Assembly (NCBI GenBank): GCA_016748015.1
Contig: JAAOMT010000659.1
Coordinates: 313,222 to 377,221, forward strand
Direction: 5' to 3'
DNA: 64,000 nucleotides
Origin: Geosiphon pyriformis
Taxonomy: Eukaryota; Glomeromycota; Glomeromycetes; Archaeosporales; Geosiphonaceae
This document shows, piece by piece, positions 14,478 to 23,699 of this stretch; the first letter of the stretch is position 1, and every line of letters begins with the position of its first letter. The notes beneath the pieces were generated by a model. That model saw nothing but the letters and a program-made list of their open reading frames with translations, made no database searches and was not told the origin of the DNA. Both the position numbers and the translations under genes were made by a program.

Positions 14478-14485
14478 TGACGTCA
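14478..14485. promoter_or_regulatory. CRE-like palindrome TGACGTCA in LTR
   Basis: A perfect TGACGTCA octamer, the consensus for CREB/ATF-type bZIP factors. It is retained in both LTRs of element A (also 33972-33979) although they differ at roughly 11% of sites. The element C LTR has lost the perfect palindrome at the matching place. That it works as a promoter site is inference. Confidence 0.45.
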
Positions 14486-14798
14486 ATAATTCAGCATTTT
14501 TAATCTCCAATCAATTAGTAGGTATAACAGAATCAAAGAAAGAAAGAAATGAAATAAAGAAAATAATGATAATGAAGATAAGCCAAGGCAATTTGGTAAG
14601 TTAGTATCTCATCAATAACTATAATCAAGAGCTATTGTTCCAGTGTGGTTAAGTATCAATTACTATCAACACTTCATGTTGATAGTGGAGAGTAGATTGA
14701 GATATAAAATAATTATTTATTTGATAATTGGAAATTGGAAGGTTGCTTAGATTAATCTACACTGAGCAATCTGTCTTTTTAGCTTTTAATCCTGTTGC

Positions 14799-14814
14799 TA
14801 TATATACATAATTG
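14799..14814 (-). promoter_or_regulatory. TATA-like box of element A LTR
   Basis: On the minus strand the sequence reads AATTATGTATATATAG. The same 16-mer lies at 34292-34307 in the other A LTR and at 40618-40633 (plus strand) in the LTR of C, while the U3 sequence just upstream differs completely between A and C. Confidence 0.55.
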
Positions 14815-15049
14815 AGATTCTTCAATTCCTCGATTCTTCACAACAGAAATCCTGGAATTCCTGGAATCCTGCGATTCTTTTGAGAGAAATCCTGGAATTC
14901 TGGAATCCTGCAATTCCTTGTCGGGGAATCCTGAAATTTCTGAAATTCTGCAATTCCTAAGAGGAATCCTGAAATTCCACATTTACTATGTCTACTTCTA
15001 ATTGGCTACTACTCATGGTAATATATTTCTTATATTTCTATGAGTAACA

Positions 15050-15064
15050 TTATTCCTTTCTTTT
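15050..15064 (-). other. polypurine tract of element A
   Basis: On the minus strand the purine-rich AAAAGAAAGGAATA directly precedes the 3' LTR, as expected for the plus-strand DNA primer. Elements B (21443-21458) and C (40448-40464) have matching purine tracts at the same place. Confidence 0.75.
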
Positions 15065-15665
15065 AATATTGAGCTTTGTCAAAATCCAATTCGTTTAATT
15101 CCCCCTCTTGAAGTATTTCCTGGATTTTGTTTTCAAGAATTACTTGTGTTATTTGGGTCTGTAATTCTTCAAATTGAGCATTGGTGATTTTTCCCAATTG
15201 ATTATTAGTAACTATATCCATTGCTTTGTTGAGCAATATTTCTGGTTTATCCTGAAATGCTGTGTGTATTCGGTATATGGCTCGGGCTTGTGTAGATAAG
15301 TTGTTCTTTCCCACAAAATGTTCTAATTGTTGTAGTATTCTTTTGTCGAATAATTGCTTTGTTTTATCTGTATATAGATTCTGGATATTTATGTGTTGTT
15401 CCAAGTAAAAATAACAATAGTTTCTTGGAAATTGTTGTATCCACCAATTCCAAGTTTCTTTAGTCAACTCTCTTATTGCTAATTTTACATTCACAATGAT
15501 TTTGTCCATCATATTTTCAGTTTTCTTTTGTGTTCTGGGTTGCAATGTCTTTTTAGTATCTTGATATCAAATGATTTGTTGATTGATTGTAATCTTTATT
15601 TTCTGGTGTTGGATCAATTGAAAAAGTTGTTGTGCTAGTGAGTGAATATTGTCTGTAATTTCCAT
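15063..15665 (-). pseudogene. Element A extra ORF downstream of integrase
   Basis: About 200 codons from an ATG at 15665 to the stop that abuts the polypurine tract, with one internal TGA near codon 33. The uninterrupted downstream part is about 160 residues. The product is predicted helical and rich in Gln, Asn, Ile and Leu. It has no signal peptide, no membrane segment, no cysteine pattern and no family I recognise. Its start overlaps the end of the integrase frame. Homologous ORFs sit at the same place in elements B (21457-22200) and C (39814-40449). All three keep a W...YxLxxxLNIQxLY block, an IxQLExFxGKxN block and a C-terminal FDKAQY or FAGAQF ending. An envelope function looks unlikely without hydrophobic segments; an assembly or regulatory role is only a guess. 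Confidence 0.7.
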
Positions 15666-17110
15666 TTTCTGATATTTCCTGTCGCATCTACTATGTCTTT
15701 ATATATTCTTTTGCTGAATCAATTTAATGTGTTGTTGTCAATATTAACAATTGGTTCCAGATCTTGTGGAATCTCATCTGGTTGGACTAGTATTTTCTGT
15801 ACTTCTAATTGTAGAATATTACTGGTAGATAGTAGTGTAATGTTGTGGTATGGTTTCAGTCAATCTCCATGTGCTGCTTTGGTTAAAATTTTGTTATCCA
15901 ATCTTAATTTGTAAGCTCTATTTCCTAGAATTTTTTCTATGTGAAATGGTCCATCTCATTTGGGGTCAAATTTTCCACTCCATTGTTTTTCTGCTTTGGT
16001 ACAATATAAGAGTACCTTGTCTCCAATCTTGAATTCAACTGGTTTGTCTAATAGTTGACTATCATGTCTTTCTTTCTGTTTCTTTTGTGACTTTTGAATA
16101 TTATCAGCTGCTCTTCTTTGTTTGTTTTCCAATGTTTCTATTAAGTCATATGTTCTTCTCAGCAATGTTTCTTGAAAATTCTCTTCTGTTATTGGTTCAG
16201 CTGGATATGTATTAATTTTTCTCTTTACTGGTAATGTTGCTGTTCTACCATATACTAATTTGAATGGTGTTGTTTGTGTAGTATTTTGCTTCATTGTCCA
16301 ATAAGCAAATAATACTGATGGTATAAATAAATCTTATTCATCCTGGTTTTTTTGGCTGAGTTTGGCAATTGCTTCATACAATGTTTTGTTGAATCTTTCG
16401 ACTAATCCGTTGGTTTGTGGATGGTATGGTGATAATAATGGTCTCTTAATTCCGAATTTTTGGCTCAATTCTGTTAATGTTCTGTTCACAAAATGAGTTT
16501 CTTGGTCTGATAATAATTTCTTTGGACAACTGTGTTAACAAATTAAATCTTAATGAATGAATTCAGCAACGAATTCTGCATTCGCTCTTTGAATTGCTTT
16601 CGCCTCTGGCCATTTAGTGAGATAGTTTATGGCTATTGCTATATATCTGTTCCCTCTGCTGGTAATTGTTAATGGTCCAACTAAATCAATTCCAATCCAG
16701 TCGAATGGTTGTCCTACTTTAATTGGTCTTAATGGTTTATTGGGTCTTGTTTCTTCTCTTTGCTGACAAGTGTCACAATTTTGAACATATTGGATGATGT
16801 CTGAATATATTGATGGCCAATAGTATCTTTTTCTGGTTCTTTCTATGGTTGTTTCTTTGTGAAAGTGTCTGGCTGTTGGATTTGAGTGCATGTTGAATAA
16901 TATTGTCTCTTTTTTTGGCTCTGTAATCACTCTGGTTGGCTGATCTGGATCCCTCCTATTTTTCTGATAAAGTATATTTTGGTGAGTGATAAAATATTTT
17001 GATTGTTGTTTGATCCTCTTTCATTCTATTTGAGATAAATTTTTCTTGAACTGTTGAGTGTTTATATAATGTTGGAGTTGTTGATATTTTTGTATGTTCA
17101 TCTTTTGTTA
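15645..17110 (-). pseudogene. Element A integrase (broken)
   Basis: Read on the minus strand, the HHCC zinc-binding domain comes first (near 16890-16770; HSNP...HFHKE and CDTCQ). Next is the catalytic core with IGIDLVGPL (first Asp), YLTKWPEA, LLSDQ (second Asp) and GLVERFN (Glu), then a C-terminal part with FKIGDKVLLY. Integrase inserts the cDNA into the host genome. Stops near 16540 and 16335, another in the C-terminal part, and a later frame change prevent a full product. The residue before YLTKWPEA is Asn where C has Asp. The 3' end overlaps the start of the extra ORF. Confidence 0.85.
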
Positions 17111-18531
17111 TTTTTCGTTGATATTGTTCTGGTTTTGTTATATTTTTGGGTTGAAATGTTCTTAGATTTGTCTTATTTGCAACAAACCATTGGCATTTCC
17201 ATTGTTTTTTTCTTTCTTATAGTGTATAGTATAAGTATATTGTGATAGTGCTATTTTCTATCTGGATTGGCAACTGTCATCAAATTCTTGCTTTTGAAGT
17301 GATGTTAACCCTTTATAATCCGTGTATATATCAAACTTTTGGCTCAAGTATTTGTTCCACTTCATGACTGTCCAATAGATTGCTAAATGTTCTAGTTCTG
17401 GTGTTCCATAGTTCTTTTTGGCTGGTGTTAGACCTCGGCTGACATATGCTACTGGATGTTCTCTACCGTCTGGTCTCTTCTGAGATAGTACTGCTCCCAA
17501 TGCTTGGCCTGATGCATTGGTAGTAATGATAAATGGTTTGTTGTGATTTGAGTAGATCAGTACTGAAGCTTTAATGAGCTTTCTTTTGAGAATATCAAAA
17601 GCTTCTTGTTGACTTTCTGTCTATTCATATTTGGTATTCTTGGTTTGCAGATTATTGAGCAGTTGAGCTATTTTTGAAAAGTTTTTTATAAAGCATTGAT
17701 AATAGCTCACAAATCCCAAGAATGATTTCAATTCAGTCACATTGGTTGGTACTGGAAAGTTCTTTACTATCTCTATTTTCTCTGGATCCATTTTGATGCC
17801 GTCTTTATTGACTATGTGTCTTAAAAATTTTAGTTCTGTTTTGCCAAAGAAGCACTTTGTTGTATTTAACTTTAGTCCTGCTCTTCTTAACCTTTCGAAC
17901 ACTTGAGAAGATGATGAAGATAATCATCAAATGTTTTTGAGAATACATTGGTGTTATCCAAGTATACAACTACTAATTTCTACAATAAGCCAGTATAAAT
18001 AATTTCTATTAGTCATTGGAAAGTGGCTGGAGCATTGGTTAAGCCAAATGGCATCATCTCAAATTTGAAATTCTTTTCTCTAGTGGTGAATGCTGTCTTC
18101 TTTTTGTCAGCTGGATACATGGCTACTTGCCAATAACTACTGTCCAAGTCTAATGTTAAGAACCATTTGTTTCTACTGAAAGTGTCAAATAATTCCTGTA
18201 TTTGTGGAGTTGGATAGCTGTCTCCACGAGTTACACTGTTGAGTTTTCTGTAGTTCACACAAAATCAGATTTTCTCATTCTTTTTACGAACAAGTACTAC
18301 TGGTAATAACTATGGGCTCATTGATGGTTGAATTAGCCCATTGTCAAGCATTCGGTTTATCTCTTGACGGATGATTTCGTGGCTGGCTGGCAGCACTCTG
18401 TATGCTCTTTGTTTGATTGGCATTGCATCTCCAGTCTTGATCTGATGCTGGATGATGTCAGTTCGGCCAAACTCATTTTCACTGGCAAAAATGTCTTTGA
18501 AATTGTTGAGCAATATCTTGAGCTGCATATG
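17110..18531 (-). pseudogene. Element A reverse transcriptase and RNase H (broken)
   Basis: The minus-strand RT starts near 18528 (MQLKILLNNFKDIFASENEFG) and continues through VDYRKLN-like, LDLDSSYWQV and MPFGLTNAPATFQ motifs. The catalytic box near 17945 reads YLDNTN where active Ty3-like RTs have YxDD. The connection segment (LKFLRHIVNKDGIK, LKSFLGFVSYYQCFIKNFSKIA) leads into RNase H, where the first catalytic Asp of TDAS is Asn (TTNASG, near 17515), and where TDHK is TDYK. Several in-frame stops divide it into at least five pieces. It is a decayed copy of the element polymerase, without activity in this state. Confidence 0.88.
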
Positions 18532-20091
18532 TTAGAGTGGATCTAAGTTTCCCATGTTCATTTGTTCCAATTGTTTTGGTTGAAGTAAATAACATTTGTC
18601 TCGTCCATAGATTGTTTGTGATGTGATGTTGACATATCCACAAAGTTGTGGAAAGTCTAGAATGGGGTTTGGTGGTTGGTCTTCTATTTCTGTGGTTAAA
18701 TATCCTATGGTAGTTCTTTCTGGTATGTTGATGACATTGCCAGTGTTGTTGTAGATGGAAATTTTTATGCAACTATAGCTTTTGGCTAGTATGTGGAGAT
18801 TGATCAGTCCAATCTTTCCTGATTCACAAAGGCTTGCTTCAGCTTCAAAAATCTGTTCTTGCTTCTTTTCCTTCCTTTTTATTGCTAGCATGTACTGGCT
18901 ATATGGTGGAATGGAAATAGCTTGGCTGGTTGAGATAATTTTTCCTTGGCCAACAATTTCTTTCTCTGCCATATTAACTGGTACATCTATTCTACCTATT
19001 GACCCAAATTCCTGTATCCCTCTTGCTGTTATTCCTAACTCTTCCCTGTTTCCCACCAGTACTAACTGAGCTATCTTAACCAAAGATAAGAATATTGCCT
19101 GTGCTATCTTTTTGTTCGGCTTTATTATATAGGCCTTGTTTGAGTCATTTTGTAGCATAGTGATGATATTTCCCACATATTCTGCATCAATTATTCCTCC
19201 TCTTATATTAATTCTTCTTTTTGCTAAACTACTCCTAGATGCTAATTGAACCATTGTTGTTGCTGGAATTTCCAGTACTATTTTCAAATTGATGCAGGTG
19301 CGCATATGTGGTTCCAATTTAATGGTTTCTGTTCCTGGATATCTTTGATTAAATCCTGTATCAGTATCGTGTGCACATTCTGACATAATACCTTCATTAT
19401 TATTGCTGAACCATTTCAGTTTTTGTTTCTTGGTGAGGTCAGGAAGTGCAATATATTGTTCATAGTTTGAGTCAGAGTTTGAATTTGAGTTGATATTGTT
19501 GTCCTTGTCATTGCCATTTTGAACAGAGCTGGAACCATTATTCTCATCATCATTGTTGTCGGAGTTTGAATTGGGATTGAGCAGTGATTCCGACTCTAAT
19601 ACACAACTGCTGATTGGTTCTTTTTCTTCAGGGATCATGTAGATCATGCATGGTAGTGGATTGTAAATGAGGTCACAATTGTCACAATATTCAAAGTCAC
19701 TGAGAATTAAACAATGGTGACACAGTCTTGTATTCAACTGTGCTAGCCATTGTTCTTGCTCTTCTCTAGTGGGTGCCAAGTTCTGGTAGTGTTTATGGAA
19801 CTCTTCTGGTTCCAGAAAATTTATAACTGGCTCTGTGTCCCAGTCAAGCTCGATGGGTTCTGGTGGGTTGTTTTTGATTTCTCTGATCTCTTCGGGTGTC
19901 ACTCCTTCTATTTTGCCAATTGCCATTCTCCAAATTTTGTTATTGTCATGTGAACAACTGTCCAGTTGCTGCACGGCTCTTCTCCAGGCTGTTTCTATTG
20001 GTGTTTCTTTCTTTACCCAGTCGCTTATTAGAATTGTGTATTGACATGACGTGTCACACATTCCTTCATGTCTTGGGATGTTGTTCCACAT
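18532..20091 (-). CDS. Element A polyprotein segment: zinc ribbon, dUTPase domain, linker
   Basis: This 519-codon open stretch is the longest intact frame of the cluster, but only a central piece of a Pol polyprotein, so its first Met is not a real start. Near residues 105-130 a C4 ribbon reads LCHHC...YCDNCD. An acidic Asn/Ser-rich spacer follows. Residues about 235-370 carry the five trimeric-dUTPase motifs: AHDTDTGF (I), SRSSLAKRRI (II), GGIIDAEYVGNI (III, catalytic Asp present), KIAQAIFL (IV) and RGIQEFGSIGR (V). dUTPases hydrolyse dUTP to dUMP and keep uracil out of cDNA. The remaining 150 residues form a linker with no family I recognise before RT. Motif I departs from the usual AGYDL (TGFNQ), so activity is doubtful. 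Confidence 0.85.
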   Translation of the reverse strand: MWNNIPRHEGMCDTSCQYTILISDWVKKETPIETAWRRAVQQLDSCSHDNNKIWRMAIGKIEGVTPEEIREIKNNPPEPIELDWDTEPVINFLEPEEFHKHYQNLAPTREEQEQWLAQLNTRLCHHCLILSDFEYCDNCDLIYNPLPCMIYMIPEEKEPISSCVLESESLLNPNSNSDNNDDENNGSSSVQNGNDKDNNINSNSNSDSNYEQYIALPDLTKKQKLKWFSNNNEGIMSECAHDTDTGFNQRYPGTETIKLEPHMRTCINLKIVLEIPATTMVQLASRSSLAKRRINIRGGIIDAEYVGNIITMLQNDSNKAYIIKPNKKIAQAIFLSLVKIAQLVLVGNREELGITARGIQEFGSIGRIDVPVNMAEKEIVGQGKIISTSQAISIPPYSQYMLAIKRKEKKQEQIFEAEASLCESGKIGLINLHILAKSYSCIKISIYNNTGNVINIPERTTIGYLTTEIEDQPPNPILDFPQLCGYVNITSQTIYGRDKCYLLQPKQLEQMNMGNLDPL

Positions 20092-20358
20092 CTCTTCATC
20101 TAGCAGGGTCTTCCCACAAGCGAGACAAGGTTGATTATCCCATTTTTCTTGCCTCTTTGGTCATCCAAAGCATTCGAATAAGCATGGATGACAGTAGAAC
20201 TTTGTTGTGGTGTGGTATTCCTCATTGTTGCCACAGCATGTGCCCATTGATAACAGTTTCTTGCTGCAATCAATGCATACAAGCCTTGGCCATCAATAAT
20301 TAGATTGTTGTGGAGTGTGGTAAGTGTAGGAATTATAAATGGCAGCAGTTGGTGGCAT
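20092..20358 (-). pseudogene. Element A cysteine-rich module before dUTPase
   Basis: Collinear minus-strand reading gives repeated Cys pairs: VCIDCSKKLLSMGTCCGN, then YCHPC, then PCLACGK, then CDTSCQYT. It is interrupted by a stop and a frame change near 20160. The same array occurs in B and C, so it is a family character, probably a pair of zinc-binding fingers. I do not recognise the fold. The module is cut from its protease neighbour by the insertion of element B at 20358. Confidence 0.7.
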
Positions 20359-21442
20359 TGTTATGAGTAAACTTGGTGGGTATGGGAAATGGTAACATTT
20401 GGTGCTCTCAATTATTAATGATGCGTCTTCCGTGTAATTCTGTCGGCTTAGTCTTGATTATCAGTCTCTAAAGGTCTATTCCTGGATGTAAATTTTACCC
20501 GTTGAGTTTTTTGGTTATAAGGCACAGAGTTTGTCTTTCATCAATTGCAATGTTTTTCATAAATGTGAGCTTTCTTCTCCAAGCTAATGAGCGCAGTTGT
20601 TAGGGTCTGGCGTTGTCTTTTCGCCCTTCTAGTAAGTTAACAAGATAATGTTAATATTCAAAACTTAGGGGGAGCTTCCTTCTTTTACCAGGCTATCATG
20701 AAGTTTATTCCCAAACAGTTGATTTTACTATGTTGCTGCTCCACAAAAAATTAAGACAGAAAAAGAAAGAAAAAGAAAAAGAAAAGAAAAGAAAAAAGAG
20801 AAAAGATAAATTAGTATCATCAATTGCCGTGATCAAAAGTGATTGGTCCAAATCATTAATAGGTTCGAGGCAGTTATACTAAGAGCATCTATTCTAGAAT
20901 GGAAGTATGAGACAAGGGTTAATTTACGTAAATTTCACGAAGTTCGAGAACATGAATTTGCGATTCTGATTTCTTTTAATAATTGATTTATTTCAGGAGA
21001 TAAAATAGGGAAGATAATAAAGGATGAAGGGATATGGATATTTTAATTTCTGGTCTAAAGGTTCATATTTGTTTTTTCTTCTCTGTCTTTTCTCACTTCT
21101 ACAACTACTTGCTTTTATACATTCTTTTGGTTTTACAGGATTGCTTTCAATTGTCTCACTATTGCTAGCTATTGCTTTGTTGTTTTTGTTATTGCTTCGT
21201 TTTTCTATGTTATCATTAGTTATCCTATGTTATAACATGTTATCTGACATTATTCTGTGTTATTCTGCATTATAACACGTTATCCTATGTTATTGCGCAC
21301 TATTCTGTGTTATTCTGCATTATAACACGTTATCCAACGTTATAACACATTATCCAATGTTATTGTGTATTATTCTGTGTTATGTCATGTTTTTGGTCAC
21401 GTTTCTTCATAACTTTGGATCGGTTTTTCTACTCAGGTAACA
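20359..21442 (-). repeat. Element B 3' LTR
   Basis: About 1084 bp, TGTTAT...GTAACA. The U3 part (21205-21385) carries imperfect tandem repeats built on TATTCTGTGTTATTCTGCAT and AACACGTTATCC. Bases 20392-20407 (GTAACATTTGGTGCTC) are the exact reverse complement of the sequence spanning the PBS and LTR end at 29492-29507. An A/G-rich tract is near 20758-20810. Confidence 0.92.
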
Positions 21443-21456
21443 TTATCTCTCTCTTT

Positions 21457-22200
21457 TTAAAATTGAGCTCCTGCGAAACTGTATGTATCTGTTATTGTGG
21501 CTTCATTCGTGTAATGTTCGATTGTTGCCTCGAGTATTGTCTTTTGTAGGTCTTCGAACTGTTGATTGGTTATTTGTCTTATGCTGTTAACTGTTATGGT
21601 TTTCATAGATCCATTCAGTAGTACATTTGGACAATGTTGGAAGGCGGCGTATAGTCAGTATGCTGCTTTGTAATGTAGGGTCAAGTTGTTTTTCCCTATG
21701 AATTTTTCTACTTGTTGTATTGCTTCTTTGTTGAACGTTTTCTGGCTGAGGTCTTCGTATAGTGTTTTCAAGTCAAGCTGTTCTCCAATTTTGTAGAACC
21801 AATAAGCTGGAGGAAGTCTTTCTTTCCATTCCTGGGCATTGTTAGATGTTCACTCCCCTGTTTTGAAGAGTTTGGTCCCATGAGCTAAAGCTTGTTTTAT
21901 TTCTTTGAACTCAGAGACCAAATATCTTCTTTTGTAACTTTTTTCTTGTTCTTTGTCTCCTTCTTTTCCATTCCCCACCCGAAGGCAATTTTTCCTCCCA
22001 CATTGCCTTTCGGGTGGTGGGTAGAGGAAAGAATGTTTAGTTCTAATTGAACTCTTATCCTCCCCTCTCCTGCTCTTATCTTTGTATCATATCTCTTTTT
22101 TATTAATTGTTATTTCTATTTAAGATGTCAATTTTTGAATTGTTTCAAATAATTGTTTAGATAATTTTAAAATTTGATCTGAAAAGTCTATGTTGAAATT
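21457..22200 (-). pseudogene. Element B extra ORF downstream of integrase (broken)
   Basis: On the minus strand the frame ends with SFAGAQF and a TAA directly before the polypurine tract. Reading back it gives QFEDLQKTILEATIEHYTNE, VEKFIGKNNLTLHYKAAY, and AYWFYKIGEQLDLKTLYED, which align with the A and C extra ORFs. The N-terminal part (QLFETIQKL) also matches A. Several stops interrupt it. Compared with A it contains an extra stretch encoded by a GC-rich hairpin at 21975-22016. Function unknown. Confidence 0.65.
21975..22016. other. GC-rich hairpin in element B
   Basis: CCACCCGAAGGCAAT pairs with ATTGCCTTTCGGGTGG across a loop of about 12 nt, with one bulged base. Its GC content stands out from the surroundings. 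It lies within the N-terminal part of the extra ORF, downstream of integrase in the element transcript. Confidence 0.7.
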
Positions 22201-23480
22201 TCTATTGTTTCTTGCTGCTTTTCGGATGCTATATATATTTGAATTCCCCAATTTAATTTGCTGCCTGTTGTCTACATTTCGATGACAATGATTGGTTTCA
22301 GATTTCATGGTATATCTTCTGGTCTGATTAATGAAATTTGTGTTCCTAGTTGAGGTATTGATGATGATGATTCCTGTTTTACATGATAAATTTTTAACCA
22401 ATTTCTATGCGCTACTTTCTTTAAAATCCTGTCTTCTAATCATAATTTGTAAGTTCCATTTCCTAATGCTTCGTGTATGTGGAATGAACTGTCCCACTTT
22501 GGATCAAACTTTCCACTCCACTGTTTCTCAGTTTTTGTATGATATAACAGTACTTGGTCTCCAATCTTGAATTCCATTGGTTGTTCTGGCAGGTGTTTAT
22601 CATGTCTTTCTTTTTGTCGTTCTTGAGCATGACTAATATTGTCAGCTGCTGTTCTTCGATTGTTTTCCAATGTTTTCATTAGCTGGTACATTTTTTGGTG
22701 TAAGATAGCCTCAAAATTCTCTTCATTGATTGTTTCTGTTGGGTATAACAGTATCACTCATTCAATCGGTAACGTAGCTTTTTTTTCATAGACTAGTTTG
22801 AACAGTGTGAACTGAGTCATATTTTGTTTCAATGTTCGGTATGCAAAGAGTACAGAAGGTATAAATAAGTCCCATTTTTGTCTGTTTTCATGACTTATTT
22901 TTGCTAATGCTTTGCATAGTGTTCTGTTAAACTGTTCTACCAGTCCGTTCGTTTGTGAGTGGTATGGTGACGATAAGGGTCTTTTTATTCCAAACTATTG
23001 GCTTAGTTTAGTCAACGTATTATTAATGAAGTGTGTTCCCTGATCAGATAATAATTCTTTCGGACATCCATGTCGGCAAATTAGGTCTTGATGCACAAAT
23101 TCGGCAACTGTTTTAGCATCGGCCACTTGGATTGCTCTGGTTTCTGGCCATTTTGTAAGATAGTCTATGGCTATAGCAATATAGCAATTTTCTTGGGATG
23201 TAATTGAAAGAGGTTCAACCAAATCGATCCTGATTCTATCAAATGGATTTCCAACTGGAATGGGTCAAAGTGGTTCTGTTGATCTTGCTCCTTCTTTTCG
23301 CTGGCATGTGTTACAATTGAGCACGTATTCGAAAATGTCTTTGTGCATCATTGGCCAATAGTATAAGTTTAGTGTTCTTTCGAGGGTAGCGTCTTTGTTA
23401 AAGTGTCCTGCAGTCAGATCTGAGTGCACGCTATATAGTATAGTTTCTTTTTCACTGTCTGTGATTAGTCGTTGTGGGTT
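22200..23480 (-). pseudogene. Element B integrase (broken)
   Basis: Minus-strand pieces show the HHCC region (about 23450-23290), the core with IAIDYLTKWPETRAIQ, LLSDQGTHFIN near 23040, and the C-terminal domain with MEFKIGDQVLLYHTKTEKQW (22757-22440). Stops and frame changes between the pieces exclude a working product. The residues SDQGTHF are intact here, whereas A has SDQETHF. Confidence 0.82.
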
Positions 23481-23699
23481 GAGATGGTTTTGGCATTCTT
23501 GTCGATATAGTTGGTTGTCTTGAATAAAATAATTTTGGGCTTGTTTTCATATGGTACTCTGTTCCTGTTGAAATAATATCTCCTTGAAACATAGTGTCGA
23601 TAGATACTGATGTAGTCATTAATAAGTGAGTGTGTCCATGAGTCTGGGATTAGGTTTGTGGCATCTTCAACAAACTGTCGGCATTGGTGTTCTTGGATC

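Larger units (their letters stand above)
14180..15049 (-). repeat. Element A 3' LTR
   Basis: 870 bp, ends TGTTAC...GTAACA. It aligns over its whole length with 33674-34543. By eye roughly 95 substitutions separate them and only about four are transversions. It carries a TATA-like box (14799-14814, read on minus), a CRE-like TGACGTCA (14478-14485), and imperfect 40-bp tandem repeats with GGAATTCCAGGAT-like cores in U3 (14820-14980). Confidence 0.93.

Noticed and set aside
15063-15665. Envelope-like gene of a retrovirus-type element
   Set aside because: No signal peptide, transmembrane segment, cysteine pattern or cleavage site in any of the three copies of the extra ORF.
21024-21275. 83-codon plus-strand frame with membrane-like stretch, repeated at 30181-30492
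   Set aside because: It lies in the B LTRs, antisense to the element, and follows the U3 tandem repeats. The similarity of both copies only reflects LTR duplication.
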